64,000 nucleotides of DNA from Chamaea fasciata. Lineage: Eukaryota; Chordata; Aves; Passeriformes; Sylviidae. The stretch lies in contig JARCOQ010000005.1 of the NCBI GenBank assembly GCA_029207755.1, positions 64,491,414 to 64,555,413 of the forward strand. The letters run 5' to 3'. Below the pieces are notes generated by a model. That model saw nothing but the letters and a program-made list of their open reading frames with translations, did no database searches and had not been told where the DNA came from. The position numbers were made by a program, and so were the translations under genes. Within the stretch, counting starts at the first letter, position 1. Every line of letters starts with the position of its first letter. Below are positions 10,275 to 39,522 of this stretch, piece after piece.

Positions 10275-12594
10275 CTCACAGAAATGTGGTGGTTTTATTA
10301 CCAAAGAAAAAATTTATTCATCCTTTACATACTTTATTACAGAACAATTCAATTGAACATAACAGAAGTGATAGGACATTTATATGGAAACTTTTTTTTT
10401 TCCATTTTTATTATTTGGTTAAACAAAATACATCTCTGTAAACAAACTCAAGACAAGGCTCTAACAAAACCAAACAAGCAAAAAAAAAGAGGGGCTTCCC
10501 CACTCCCGAGCAGTGGGACTGGACCAGCTCACCCATCCTCGGGCACAGCAGCCTCACCTTCCACGGGGATGTGATCAAACACTTTCCCTTTACCTGAGCA
10601 GCTGGATCACACTGTTTCTCCCCCGGGAAAGCAGCTGACATACAAGGAGAGGAAAGCAGCCCCAAAGTATTTTAAAACATCTTTGCATATTGTGCACTGA
10701 TCCATTGGCTTGCAGTTTCCATGCAAACAGGGTTTTTCTCCAAAGTGCAACTTCAATCAGCATAGAAAATGTTGCTGTTGACATTTATATTTTCCCCTCT
10801 TGAAGAAATGGCTTCAAGGCAGGAGCAGAATGCCTGCAGGCTGAACATCCTGCCTGGAAAGTGTTTAAAAACTCTGCCAGCTGGTATTGGTCATTGGAAT
10901 GTGTTACGAAATACAACTTTTTAAAATGTAAGAGCCATTGGCCCTTGACTGTGGGAGGCTGTGCTCAAAGGACTGCAAAAGTGCTTGCCAGGTGTCCCAG
11001 GGTCAGCAAACACCATCGTCCTGTCATCATGTGGCCTCTGTTCTCTGTTGGGATGGTGCCACTTTGGTGGTCTCTCAGGTTTGAGCACCTGCTCACGCAT
11101 TTGCAGAGCTCTGAAGAGAAAACTGAGAAAAGGTCATTACAATCATTCCTTTCACCAGCTCAAACATCAGTAATGAGAGTTCCTGCATGATGGAACAGGA
11201 TCTTTCGAGCTCCATCACATCCCAGAGGTTGCTGTTCAACCAAGACATGTAAAGATGGAAGGAAACAGCAGCTCAGCCAGGACACACTAAACACAATGAA
11301 GTCAGTTCCAAATTCAGCATTTCCACCTCCTGCCACGGAAGGCATGGCTAAGCTGCAGCTCTCGTGGGTGACTGGAAAACAGCTGGCGGAGATTCCTCTT
11401 AGTGTCTCTGTGTCTAGTCTCACTTCCCCATGGAAGGCAGGAAAAAGCAATTCACCCATTAATGGAATGTTTGTTGGCCAATGCTAAAGGAGAGGTTTGT
11501 TCAACTACCAAGCCAGGGTGTCTCCAATGCCTGGAAGTTCTGGTGGACTCTCTGCAGCTCCCACACCAGCGGATGGTAGGAATAAAACAGCAAAACTGAC
11601 TGCTATAAAGGCTTCCCTCCTCAGCCCATTTTTATTTTATAACTTGACCTCTTTCATTTCACATGACATCTGTGACTGTGGGCTAGACTTCTGGAGAGAG
11701 GAAAATAAAAGGGAATTAATTTCTTTGAAAACCTCTTCAGCTTTATTCTTCTCTCCAAGGAGCCCCTAAACTACTGGGTGACCATGCAGAAAACCAAAAT
11801 AACTGTTAAAAAATACTAAAAAGAAACCCACCATAGCACGAAGAAACCCAAGCAGACTGTGGCCTCTCTCCAGTCCAGCAACTTAATACTTCTCAGTCAG
11901 CCTGTGCTTGCTGTTTCCATGTCACCTTTGCCAGACACACAATACCAAACCACCACTCACCACATACACAAATCCTTGGAGACCCTGGGGAAGAATCCTC
12001 TAGCTATCCAAAGAATTTCTTGGAAGAGGACACTAGTTTTATTATGGTTTCCTAATTCCTGGCACAAACCAGCCCTAAGAAGCAGAGGGTCATGCTGAGC
12101 ACCGTACCATTCCTAGTGTTTTCAGTGTCCTGAGAGACTCTTAGGAATTGCAAATGTCTTCACGACAACTTGTTTTGGAGGGAGAGAACTGTAAAGAGGT
12201 GGCAGCGTGCTCAGCCCCTGCCCCCTCCTGACAAGCCATGGAGGGAGCAGTGTCCCACCACACACGACCTTGAACCACATGGGGAAATGGAGGCCCAGGG
12301 TTTCCAGGCACTCTTTCCCCCAGCCCAGTTTTTCAAGAGTGCGATGCCTTCCAGCTGGCCAACTTGCAATTAAAGTGACTGGCTTCCAGTTTCCTCTGCT
12401 CTGTCCTTAGTTCTTCTCTACCCACCACCCCCAATGTCCTGTGCCATTGCCCTATTGCACCAAGAAAGGAAGAGAAGAGCCTAACAAAGGAAATTCCAGA
12501 TGATAAGAGTCGGGGCACCCATTATCTGGGTTTTAGGACGTCAGGAGTTCGGTGAAGGGGAAGAACTGTAGTGGGAGGACAGAGTCGGCCCAGA
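10275..12594 (-). terminator. JOSD1: JOSD1 3' UTR with two tandem poly(A) signals
   Basis: Read on the minus strand, a long noncoding stretch follows the JOSD1 stop. It ends near two AATAAA hexamers at 10313-10318 and 10294-10299. No other gene is visible in this 2.3 kb, so a long 3' UTR is the simplest reading. The exact cleavage site is inferred. Confidence 0.6.
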
Positions 12595-15500
12595 TCAAAC
12601 GTCAGCTCTCCAGCTCTGATGTGCTTCCACCTCCTCTGGCACCACCAATAGGAGTTCACAGTTCTTTCCTCTCAGCTGGTGTTTCAAAAATTTCCTATCA
12701 TAAAGAGAAATAAAAACAAGTGCTACTGATTGTAGAACTTTGTCATCTGCAACAACAACTAAATGCAAGTAACTCTTTAGATATGCCAAGAAATGGTGGA
12801 AAACCTCACTGTCTTTAGTTATTTTATGACAGAAAAAAACCACAAACAAATATTAAATTTTCCCCAATAGGTTCAACCATCTCTATCCAGAAAAGTCTCA
12901 GAATCAGATCGACATTATCTTAACCTCAGCAGAGTCTATACAGATGCTACTTTCTTACTTTCCAAGGTAAGAAAAACAGAATTAAAACCAAGTTTAGTTT
13001 CTTCATATTTCCAAGATCAATTAGCTTAAAATAATTCCAAAAAAACTGGGAAAAAAATCTTTTTCTTGTGAAAAAAGAACACCCCATCATTTAGATGTCC
13101 TCGGCAGCAGTGTACCACTTGGTCATTTGACATGGTTTTTTAGCCCCTTTCTGCAGCTAAGCTTTTTCTAATACCAAACTTGGATTACTTCCAATAAATA
13201 TGAAAAATAAACATTTTCTCCAATATCTTTTGCCCCAGATTTCAAAAATTCCCAGTAGAGAATGCCCTTATTTATTGCTGAAGAACAATACACCTAGGAT
13301 AAAATCCACCAGAACCTCTGCACGGTAGTTTCATAAAAGAGTTACTTTACTCCAGAAATTTACCAAAACTTCAATGGCATGGCTCGCTCTGCAAACACCA
13401 CCCATTTGCAATCCCTATCTCAGAACAAGTCCAGTCAAGGCAGCAAAGTGCTAGTAGGATTTACAGTACCATGGAATGGAAGCCAAAGAGCAATCAAGAG
13501 CAGGTGAAACTTTATGAAGTATTTACAATGACCATTTTGTGTTAAGATTGAAGAGGGAAGGGGAGTCAAGCTAGAAGGGCAGCGTATGCTTACACAGGAA
13601 AAGTGATTACTAACAAACAGCTCTTACTGCTGCCAGGGATAAGGTTGCACTTTTAGTCTGGAAAGCCTTTGGTTGGAAACATATAGATTGTTACTAAGGA
13701 GGCAAAGAATGCAGGACACAGCATATTGTGTTGCACGTGTCACTCGCTAGTACCCGAGATGGCCTCTACCTGTGCCACTGACGGAGCCAGACATGTCAGA
13801 GACCAAGTCAAGCTCTCCTGAGCTCATAGAGACACCACTGCCAAAAGCATTTCCCTAGCTTTGCACAAATGGGGCATGAATCCAAGTGGAGGCAGAAGAA
13901 CCTGATTACTCTCAAATTTTTACTACTGAAGGACAGCCATGGATGTTTTGATCACCAACTGTTTAAGACAGACTTCTTACCTCCAACAGGGAAGGATTAG
14001 TGGAAACCCTACCTGAGCTCACTTTCACCTCCAATCCACTCAGGCACCTTGAGCTTGGAGTCGAGGTTGTAGTAGGTGCCTCCCACCTCCCGGACACAGA
14101 TCCAGTGCTGTCGCTTGAGGGGGAGCTTCAAGGGACCCCAGCAGAGGCTGGAGGGCAGATTCATGATAAAGCCCATCACGTTAGACAGGGCAATGGCGTT
14201 AACATCCCTGAAAGAGTGCAGAACACAAGACATCAACCAGATTATGTTGTGGTGCTTTCACTTCAATCTCTTTGTCATTTTTACAAACAGCAGCCACCTC
14301 TAGAATTACACAACTTCTCAAGTACCTGCGCTTATCCCACCAAACTGCTTCATAGCCTTTGGTCTGAAGTGCTGCCATAATCACGTTCACATCATAGTTC
14401 CCATTCCCCAGCATGCTCTTCTTGTGGGGGGTCACCATGGTGTTGGGAGAGAGCCTGCAAACAGAAGAGGAGACTGTTCTAGCAGATGTTTGCTGAATCT
14501 GTATTCCACAACTGGAAAGGGGCGACTTGCTGTATAACTTGGAAGTCCATTTTCAGGGGTTTTGTGTTTAAACACAATATCTTGAGTTGCAGTACACAAC
14601 CAAAAGCATGTATTCTATTCCCAATCTGTTGAAACCAAAGAGGTGTTTTTCTTTTAACTCCGGGGAGGAGGGGGTGGGTGCCATCTGTTAATAGGCCAGC
14701 TGTTAAAACCAGGTGGCGCAATGTTCCTTATCTCTTCCATGACCCATCCTCCCTCCAGGGCAATACCTTCTGTTAATAGGCCATTAAGGCTCACCACACG
14801 ACTGGTAATGTTACATCATCCCATTGTGAGATGCTCCACCCAGTGGGAGGAGCCAAGCATTCCTACCTGGATAAAAGCTGAAATTCAGCACAGGACAGCC
14901 TGGTTTTCCACTAGATTCCATAGGAAGACTGCACTTATCTCGCCACCACTGGACCCTTTCTACAGAATCATCTCTACTCCAACAGAACCACATCTGTTAC
15001 TCCAGGAGGATTTATTTGGACCACTTTCAACACCCTGACCAGCAGGGTGTCAGGTTGTATTCTGACTCTGTCAGGTTTTCTAGGATTTTTGCTTGTTTGC
15101 TTGGTTTTTTGTACTACTACATTCGTATTTTTAATATTCCTAGTAAAGAACTGTTATTCCTATTCCCATATCTTTGCCTGAAAGCCCCTAATTGCAAAAT
15201 TATAATAATTTGGAGGGAGGGAGTTTACATTCTCCATTCCAAGAGAAGCTCCAGCTTTCCCTGGCAGATACCTGTCTTTCCAAACCAAGACACACAAACT
15301 AGTCCATCCCCCTTATCCATCAAATGGGATGAGGGAACTAAGTAATGCATTAAGAATAACTTTGTCATACAAAGCCTCCAAAAATCTGGCCTTTGATGCA
15401 AAAGAAATCACAAAGCTGTTCCTCCCTGACCCCTTGAACTGCTACTTCTGAAGGATGCTTCAATTATGATTTTTCCTCAATTTACAGTTGGAGTAAATTC

Positions 15501-18500
15501 CAGTTTGCTATTTAGGACAATGGCTATTACAATTTCAAGAGTTCAACAGTCAACACCATTCTTGAAGACCGGATGAGAAAAAGCGGCAGGGAAGGTTAGC
15601 TGCAGGAAGGGCTGCTCTTTTTCCTCCTCCACTGGTAAATGAAAGAAGTATTCAGGCACAAAGCTGTGAAGATACTTGGGGCTGGGAGCTTTCTAAAGTG
15701 TTGCTGTTGCTAGATGATAAAAGAAGTATCTGTTGCTGTAGGTAACTAAACAGATAATCCTGATGCAAACAAATCTCTTCAGCTTTGACCTGTAAGTTTG
15801 CTTAGACATCACTTGCATTGCTACAGCATCTAAAATGCAGAACACAGTCCATCATGTTCATAAAATTGCAGAATATCCTGAGTTGGAATGGATCCACAAA
15901 GAGTCCAACTCCTGGTCCCAGACAGGACAGCCCCAAGGATCACATCATGTGCTTGACAGCATTGTCCAAAGGCCTCTTGAATTCTGTCAGCCTTGGTGCT
16001 GTGACCACTTCCCTGGGGAGCTTATTCCAGTGCCCAAACACCCTCTGGGTGAGGAACCTTTTCCTGATTTCCAACCTAAACCTCCCCTAAACCTCCTTTG
16101 ACAGTGCTTCATGCCATTCCTTCAGGTCCTGTTACTGGTCACCAGAGAGGAGACAGAGATCAATGCCTGTCCCTCCACCTCCTCTCCGGAGGAAGCTGTG
16201 GGCTGCTATGAGGTTACATGTCAAAATACACAACGGCCTCTGCACAAATTAAGATTACGGATGTGAGACATAACATGGAGATGTGTGGCAAAAAAGCCTC
16301 TTAGCCACTTCCACGGTTTTAAGTTTCCCTTTGCTCCACCCAAGAAATTTTGTAAGGAGGGAAAACATCAGGATGCACTATTATGAAGATGACAGCAGGA
16401 AAAGCAAGCATGAGGGAAACTGGGAGCAGAGAACAACAAAGTCACGTGATGCCAATTCAAAGAAAGTCAAGTCTCAGATGAGTTCTGTTGTGATGAGTTG
16501 TTCTTTCCATTGATAAGGACTCCATTAATTCTACTAGTGCAAAGTTCAGATTTCATATCATCCAAACACCTGTATTTTACCTGCCTCCTCCTGTCAACTC
16601 CATCTCCAAAACTCCTAATGTTCCTGCACGTTTTTTGCTCAGCCTTTAGCACACGGCATATTCTGCAGGCATATTTAATCCACTGAAAATGCCTCAGCCC
16701 TTCTGCATTCCTGCCCTTGTTACCCAACAAATTATATTTCTTTAAAAAGACATTCATGCAGTAGTGGCAGAAGATGTTGGAAAATTCTTTTTAACTTTAG
16801 CACAATAGTGTTTGATCCCTATATCTGTGATTAATGCTTCATTTTGTACCACAAAGTACTTTGTACAAATGTCAGAGATTACTAATGCGGCTTTAACTCC
16901 CTATATCTGTGACTGATAGTCTTATACCAGCTAGTGCTTCCTTATTTACCTATATCGGTGATTAAGATGTACTAGGAGATGTCTTAGTTTTGAGAACAAA
17001 GATAGAGTGCCAGGCCAAAGAATGATAAGAGAAGCGCATCATGACCTGACAATATACTTGAGATATTCTCAAGATGAAAGAGTTCATTAGAGGACCCAGG
17101 ACCATAAATGGAAAATCTGGGGAATGAGATGTTCCTAAATGACCACCAAAGACCCTCAAAAGACCCCTACTGATATCCAAATAAATCCAAGGAAATAATT
17201 AACACATATGCATGTATTCAGGAAATATAATGCATGTGTAATAGAAATGCAGTGAATATATACTGGTTTCATGCATATAACCTGGTCTGGTTATGAGACT
17301 GGTAGACTGCTGGATGCACATGTTAGGTAGAGCAATCCCCGTGCACCCAGCATGCTGAATAAAGTAATCTCAGCTTTCTTTCCTAACCAGCTGTGGAGAG
17401 ATTATTTCCCAGTTTTCAGTGACACCCTGACAGCATAAGGTATTTGACAAGAAAGCAGTGGACTCAGTAGGGAGTTTCAGAGCAACCAAGGCTGGAGAGA
17501 CTACAGATAGGTAGCCTTTGTCTTCAGCTGTGAGTTTTTCTGCAGTGGAGCAGCCTGCAGCAGAACAGTCTGGGAAGTGTGTTCACTACAGAAGGGAGAG
17601 GAGTCCACAATAACGTGGTAAGAGGAAAAGCTGCTAATACCCACCATGGGGGTGTACTTTACTAATCACAGAGATAGAACTTGCAGCTTGTCACAGCTCT
17701 TTCAGCATCTCCATAAAACAAGATCACTTGGCTACTGCTAATTCCTCAAGATCATTGCTTGAACCTACCAACTCTCTCTTGCCAGCAAGCAAGGAAAACC
17801 TTACAATTCAGAGAGCCCTCTGAGCTGCAGAAGCACCCTCTCATGGTACCATTTTCCAGAGACAAGTTTATTCAAGAGCTGAAAGAACACATTTATTTTT
17901 GTTCCTTCACATAACTTCCAGAGCCCCAGAAATACAATGAGGTGACCAGCATAGGCAACAAAAAACTGGCACCTGTGAGCAAACTTGCCCCAAGAACCAC
18001 CTCAACATCTTGATCCAGACATACCTAACCAGGATCCACAATCATCAGCTGAAGGATTTTGACTACGCAAGGAATTAAACTGTTGCTTTGGGGTTTTTTT
18101 ATCTAGCCACTGAACAGAGGACAACTGACAAAGTTGGACAGAAATCCAGGTAATAATCCTCCTGATCTTTCTACATCAGAAACTTTCATCAACATGTTGT
18201 CTTAACACAAGGGGCTCCAAGATTCCTGCATGCAGTTGTCATTCCTAATCAGGTCTCAATATGCAGACTCCAGTGAAGCGAAGAGATTTTGTTTTTATCT
18301 CCATGCAACACTTGGAACATGCAATCATACTTCCTGCAACAAAAGCCAGAGGAACATCAGAAAAGTATTACTTGTTTTAAAGAAAGGAAGAGGAAAAGAC
18401 TACAAAATCAGAGGGGTGCCCAGACCAAGTTTTGGCATATGCTTGAGATGATAATCATCAGACTACCCTGGCCTCACACAACAGGATGCAGCAAAAGGGA

Positions 18501-20229
18501 AGCTCATGATTAAGCAATGTGGTTCAGTCATTCTCCAAGGAATGTGATAAAAGCTAGAACTTATTTGTGATTTTCTTACCTTGTCAACACTGGGTTTAAA
18601 AATCAGACCTCAATGTTTTTGACGGTTATTAAAAATATTCATCAGTCCTTTATCAACACATAAAATGCGACTGGACGCAGAAGAGTGACATATAAAGAGC
18701 AACTTAATTCACACTTCTTTGACTTCTTAAGTCAAAAAGCTACACACAAGTAGTCACCCAACAGAAATAGAAACGCAGTGGCAATTCTTATGCATAGCTT
18801 ATAGCTCATCCATTTCCAAGAGGAATATCCCTGTGTATTTCCATACTACCATGGGTCTGAATCAATCTGTGTATATTGATCTGAATATTAGGATGGAACA
18901 ACTCCAGGCTGGAATAAAACACAAACCCTCCCTTCTAGGGAAAGAAGTCCAACAAGATTAAAATCCAGTCTTTTTCTGAGAGGTTTCATGCTGCACACTA
19001 ATTCTGCCTCACCAAATGCAATGACAGCCAACTAATTAGATCATCACACTCCTTCTACCACATGAACTGCCTTTGTTTGCTTCAGGCCAAGAGCAATCCA
19101 GCTGTGATTAAGATTCTGACAATTGCTGCTCTGGAACAAAACCAGACAAAGAGTGCCTTGAGCCTGCCATGGACCAGCTCCACTCCACCAGCAGGAGTTT
19201 TATCTACAAGGCTGTAACAAATAGCATTTCAATCTGATACTTGCTTCTGTCCTTCACCACATTCTTTTGCCAAAGACAGACATGAGTTTGATGAGTCAAG
19301 CACCAGTTTCATAAATTTGCCAGTTTTCAGAAGAGAAGCAACAGGCCCACAGCTCCCTGCTCAGGAGCACAGGGTACCACGACTGACTCATCCCACAGCC
19401 TATGCTGCCATGATGTGGGATCTCCTACCTGTCACAAAGACAAGATGCTGGCAACTGCTGGTAACAGGTATTCAGTCATAACTGACACAATGTTTACAAC
19501 ATCTGCAGCCTGAGTATCAGAGAAGAGTCCTTCTTCTATATCATCACTTAACTTCATCAGTGGTGGGTCATCAGAACTTATAAAGGCTCACACAGGGGAA
19601 TTTCCATAAATCATCAAAACACCATAAAATAAACACTGAGCAAAATATGAGCTATTGCACTGGCCATCATATAATTTATATTCATCCCTGTAAAACTCAA
19701 ATCCACTTTATTAATTATCTGAAGCTGCTGGGAAATATTTAGCAAGGCCACAGGACACAGGCATCCAGCTACTGAAGTTAAATCCAGTTTGAGAGAGTAC
19801 AGAGTCTTGCTGCATGGAAAAAAAAGCCCATAATATTTGAAGAACTTCAATGAACCTCTTGAATAAGGAGTCACTCATTTGACAAAACTCTTAATTTCTA
19901 AAAAAGTGTTGCAGTACTAAGTCAGTAAGTTTTTATGATGACCCATTAGTCATTCCTGCCACCTTCAGTCTCCCAAGGCAACCCCCAAACCCATTATTAA
20001 CATATAGGTAATTTACCTAAGCAAGACAGGGGCAAAAATAGGGAAGACAGGTAGAAGAAGCATTAAAGTGAATAGAGAGGAAGACAGCACTCCAACCACA
20101 TGACAGCATCTGCAATAAAGCCCTTGGACCCAAAACTGGCAGCCAGAACAGGCTAAGAAACGAGCAAAATGAGAAAGAATTTCTGCATGGAGGGGGGAAA
20201 AAAAAAAAAAAAAAGAAAAAAGAAAAAAG

Positions 20230-20260
<31 letters not shown>

Positions 20261-20597
20261 TGGGATTAAAAGAACAAGATACATTCAGTTCAAAGCAGCA
20301 GCACAGTCTGAATCCCTCTTTTTCTTTCTATTTCCCCCAGATAAAACCCAAAAAATTCCTCCAATCAGCAGAGGACATGGGGAACCTAATGCCAATACAG
20401 AAGGCATCCTACCTCTGGAAAATCTCCTGCAGGGTTTCCCTAGTAAATGCGTTGCTGTCCTGGAAGACATTGTTGAGGGCATGGAGGGCGCACAGCTCCC
20501 TACGTTGCTTCTCATGGTAAATATGCTGTGGCAGTAGCTGGGATGGCTCTGGCGATTCTGATTTGGTCTTGTCACCTTTCCATGGCACACAACTCAT
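12595..20597 (-). CDS. JOSD1: Josephin domain deubiquitinase 1
   Basis: Coding exons in transcript order are 20413-20597, 14326-14454, 14013-14207 and 12595-12694, with exact GT-AG borders, giving 202 aa like human JOSD1. The enzyme is a membrane-associated cysteine deubiquitinase of the Josephin (ataxin-3-like) family. Catalytic Cys36 lies in [15 protein letters not shown], His139 in KRQHWICV, and the third residue is within YYNLDS (Asn152/Asp154). An in-frame ATG exists 84 nt upstream at 20681, but [10 protein letters not shown] matches the orthologue start and was chosen. Intron 1 (14455-20412, about 6 kb) holds two LTRs, a CR1 and an A-rich repeat. The intron at 12695-14012 shows nothing recognisable. 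One or more noncoding exons should link to the CpG promoter near 21.2-22.1 kb. Confidence 0.96.
14686..15294 (+). mobile_element. Solo LTR of an avian endogenous retrovirus
   Basis: The block starts TGTTAATAGGCC, with a second copy of that 13-mer at 14771, and ends near CCAAGACACA. It contains a TATA-like ggataaaagctg at about 14870 and a polyadenylation-like AGTAAAG near 15142. The text resembles an LTR family that is abundant in passerine genomes. No gag, pol or primer-binding site follows, so it is a solo LTR. It lies antisense in JOSD1 intron 1. The family name is not assigned, and both ends are approximate because no target-site duplication was confirmed. Confidence 0.65.
15858..16212 (-). 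mobile_element. CR1 LINE 3' fragment in JOSD1 intron 1
   Basis: This is a reverse-oriented CR1 3' region: 'cctgagttggaatggatcca' at the left, then 'gtgctgtgaccacttccctg', 'ccaacctaaacctccc' and 'gtcaccagagaggagacaga'. It is therefore in the same orientation as the JOSD1 transcript. The terminal microsatellite is mostly lost. Confidence 0.9.
16775..17424 (+). mobile_element. Probable solo retroviral LTR with repeated U3 motif
   Basis: Features point to a retroviral LTR: a TATA-like atatatac at about 17256, a gtgcacccagcatgctg block, an AATAAA at 17358-17363 followed by a short R/U5-like stretch, and a possible TG...CA frame. The left part carries three copies of CCTATATCTGTGATTA-like sequence starting near 16817, 16898 and 16948, as in U3 enhancer repeats. 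No internal retroviral sequence follows. It is antisense to JOSD1. Boundaries are uncertain. Confidence 0.5.
20198..20257. repeat. A-rich (AAAAAAG)n simple repeat
   Basis: There are long A runs interrupted by single G residues, about 60 bp. It lies about 155 bp from the 3' side of JOSD1 coding exon 1, inside the intron. Confidence 0.9.
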
Positions 20598-21360
20598 TTT
20601 CTCGATGGGTGGATGGGGAGTAGGTGGTGAAAAATTAAGGTGGCTGAAGTTTCTGTCTCCACAGTCAAAACAGGAGCCCACTGCCCCTTTCTTTCATGGG
20701 CTAGCGCTGCTTCCAGCTTAAAAATCCTCCTCTTGTGCTTCAGTATTTCAGTAATTGCCTCTGACAGCCGGTTTTAGAAACCACATGAAGATCTGCAACC
20801 TCCCTCCTCCCATACCTAATAAAATGTAGTATTTCCCCCCTCTCCACAGAAAAAGAATTTAAATGTCAAAATATAGGATTCTCCTTAGTGTCAAGGTACC
20901 AGCTGGATTTTATCACATCGTTCCTTTTCTTCCATCTCCTTTGGCCTACAGTGCCACTAAAAAAGGTACCCAGACCAGGTAACAAGGAGAGGTCCACCCC
21001 CAAAGTGCCAAAGGGAAGAAGATGAAGCCAGCGCCTGGTACTGCCTATAGGAGCACAGGGTGGTTAAGCACTTATCAGCTGCATTCCTCCATTCCTTTGG
21101 GAACGACTGAATCTCGGCAGGAAGATGCCAACAGCTCGGGAAAGGAAACCACTTCTTGTTAGGCCACGAGAAACCCAAGTCCAGGCTGCGGGGAAGGCGA
21201 TTCCTCATAGGTCACACTGCGCACCGACAAAGGGAAGTCTCCGTTAGCAACCAGAGGCAGCACAAAGCCCGTGGGAGCGAGGGTAGGGCAGGCGGGACCA
21301 GCGCCACAGCCTGCTTCGCACCTTTCCACCCAGCCCCTCCCCACCCTACGCCCTCACAAC

Positions 21361-21456
21361 CACCACGACCACCACCACCACCACCACCACCACCACCACC
21401 ACCACCACCACCACCACCACCACCACCACCAAAAGAGCAGCAGCAGCAGCAGCAGC
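21361..21456. repeat. (ACC)n microsatellite followed by (CAG)7
   Basis: About 70 bp of near-perfect CAC/ACC repeat (21361-21431) are followed, after a few bases, by seven GCA units (21436-21456). On the JOSD1 sense strand the tract reads (GGT)n. It sits in the CpG promoter and could be in JOSD1 5' UTR or upstream of it. The polyhistidine reading frame it creates is an artefact. Confidence 0.95.
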
Positions 21457-22159
21457 AAACCAGGCGGGAGCTGCTTCCCACGACCAAGGCCCAGCCACCC
21501 CCGCAGCCCACCGCGCTGAGGAGAGGCCCCCGTCTAACCCTTCCTCGTGAGAGTTGCAGAGGCCCCGCCAGGCCGGTCGGGTCCCGCCGCCGCCGCCTCC
21601 TCACCGCCCGCTCGGCCCCTCGGGCCGCCCCGCGCCAGCGCACGCGCGCGCCAGGCCCCACTCGCGCCACTCTCGCGCACGCACGCACACATGCGCGCGC
21701 GCCCCTCCGCCCCCCGCACGCGCCGACGTCGGCCCCGCCCCCTCGACGTCAGCAGTAAAACGAGCCGGGACGCAACCGAAAGCGATCTCGCCGCCCGCTG
21801 AATAAACAAACGTAAATCTTCCCCCGGCTTCGTTCTGTGCCACAAGCGTGCGTGTGGCCAGGCGGAGAAGCAGGACAGGCAGCTTTCCCCGCCGCTCTGC
21901 AGGGGTCACCTGCCAGTCCGCAGAGCTCCTCAGCCAGAGGGGTTTCCTCCTTGGGGCTGGCGTCCTGCCTGGGGGCCCCCGCCGGCGGTCTGACCACTGT
22001 GAGCTCGCATGGCGAGCAGGCGTAGCGGTTTTCTGTCGGGAGCCCGAGGCGGGAGCGGCGGCAGGGTCCTTTCAGAACCCCGGGAGCTGGGGGCACAACG
22101 GGTCGGGACACCAGGTCCCGGAGATTGTAGAGACACCAGGCGCGCTCCTGCCCCGTTCC

Positions 22160-22529
22160 ATTGGCTGACACAACTATCAGTGAAAAATCTCCTCTTTCTC
22201 ATTGGTTAGAGCGAGAGAATGCCCACCCACTAGGGCGGGCTCTATTGGAGCACTTAGTCCCACCCAGGCCTTTGAGATCCCCTATTCGATTGGCTTTCAC
22301 GGTTGTTTGTCACGAGACGCAGCTCTCCTATTGGACAGCCGGCCCCGGACTCGTCGAGCGGGCTCTGTTGTGTGTGTGTGTATGTGTAGAAAACAAGCCG
22401 AGCTGGCAGTGGTTCTCCCATTGGCTTCGCGCGCCTTGGGGGCGCGGCCTCTCGGCATGAATAACCACGACTCCACCCACTGTCGCCACGGTAACATGCA
22501 AATTTAGCCGCTGCGCCGCCGGTGATTGG
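22160..22529 (+). promoter_or_regulatory. Array of seven ATTGG (inverted CCAAT) motifs
   Basis: ATTGG occurs at 22160, 22201, 22244, 22289, 22330, 22420 and 22525, all in the same orientation. The first five are 41, 43, 45 and 41 bp apart, and the next gap is 90 bp, about twice that. Four of them are preceded by pyrimidine-rich CTCT-like sequence. CCAAT in this form is the NF-Y recognition core. On the minus strand, for JOSD1, each reads CCAAT. Confidence 0.8.
22482..22503. promoter_or_regulatory. X-box abutting a perfect octamer (ATGCAAAT)
   Basis: GTCGCCACGGTAAC (22482-22495) is an RFX-type X-box that differs by one base from the X-box of the CBY1 promoter at 4791-4804. It is immediately followed by ATGCAAAT (22496-22503), the POU-family octamer, and 21 bp later by TGATTGG. 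Together they lie 90-110 bp upstream of the GTPBP1 start codon. Confidence 0.6.
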
Positions 22530-22592
22530 CGGGCGCCGCCTTGGCGGGCCCGGGGGCGGTGCCGGGGCGGAGAACCGGGCAGGGAAGGGAAG

Positions 22593-39522
<16,930 letters not shown>

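Larger units (their letters stand above)
21150..22592. promoter_or_regulatory. Bidirectional CpG promoter of JOSD1 (-) and GTPBP1 (+)
   Basis: A 1.4 kb CpG-rich block separates the divergent JOSD1 and GTPBP1 genes, and both should start here. CRE-like cores GACGTC occur at about 21723 and 21744. Seven ATTGG motifs, an X-box and an octamer lie at 22160-22529, closer to GTPBP1. There is no clear TATA box. Noncoding JOSD1 exon(s) presumably lie at 20.6-22.1 kb but could not be delimited. Confidence 0.75.

Noticed and set aside
20169..20537. Lys-rich plus-strand frame
   Set aside because: Translation of the A-rich repeat, then antisense of JOSD1 coding exon 1.
20409..20681. Upstream in-frame ATG for JOSD1 at 20681
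   Set aside because: It would add 28 residues not found in orthologues; [10 protein letters not shown] at 20597 gives the exact family length.
21271..21519. Polyhistidine/polyserine open frame on the plus strand
   Set aside because: It is the translation of the ACC and GCA microsatellites inside a CpG promoter; the other frames are equally open and there is no homologue.
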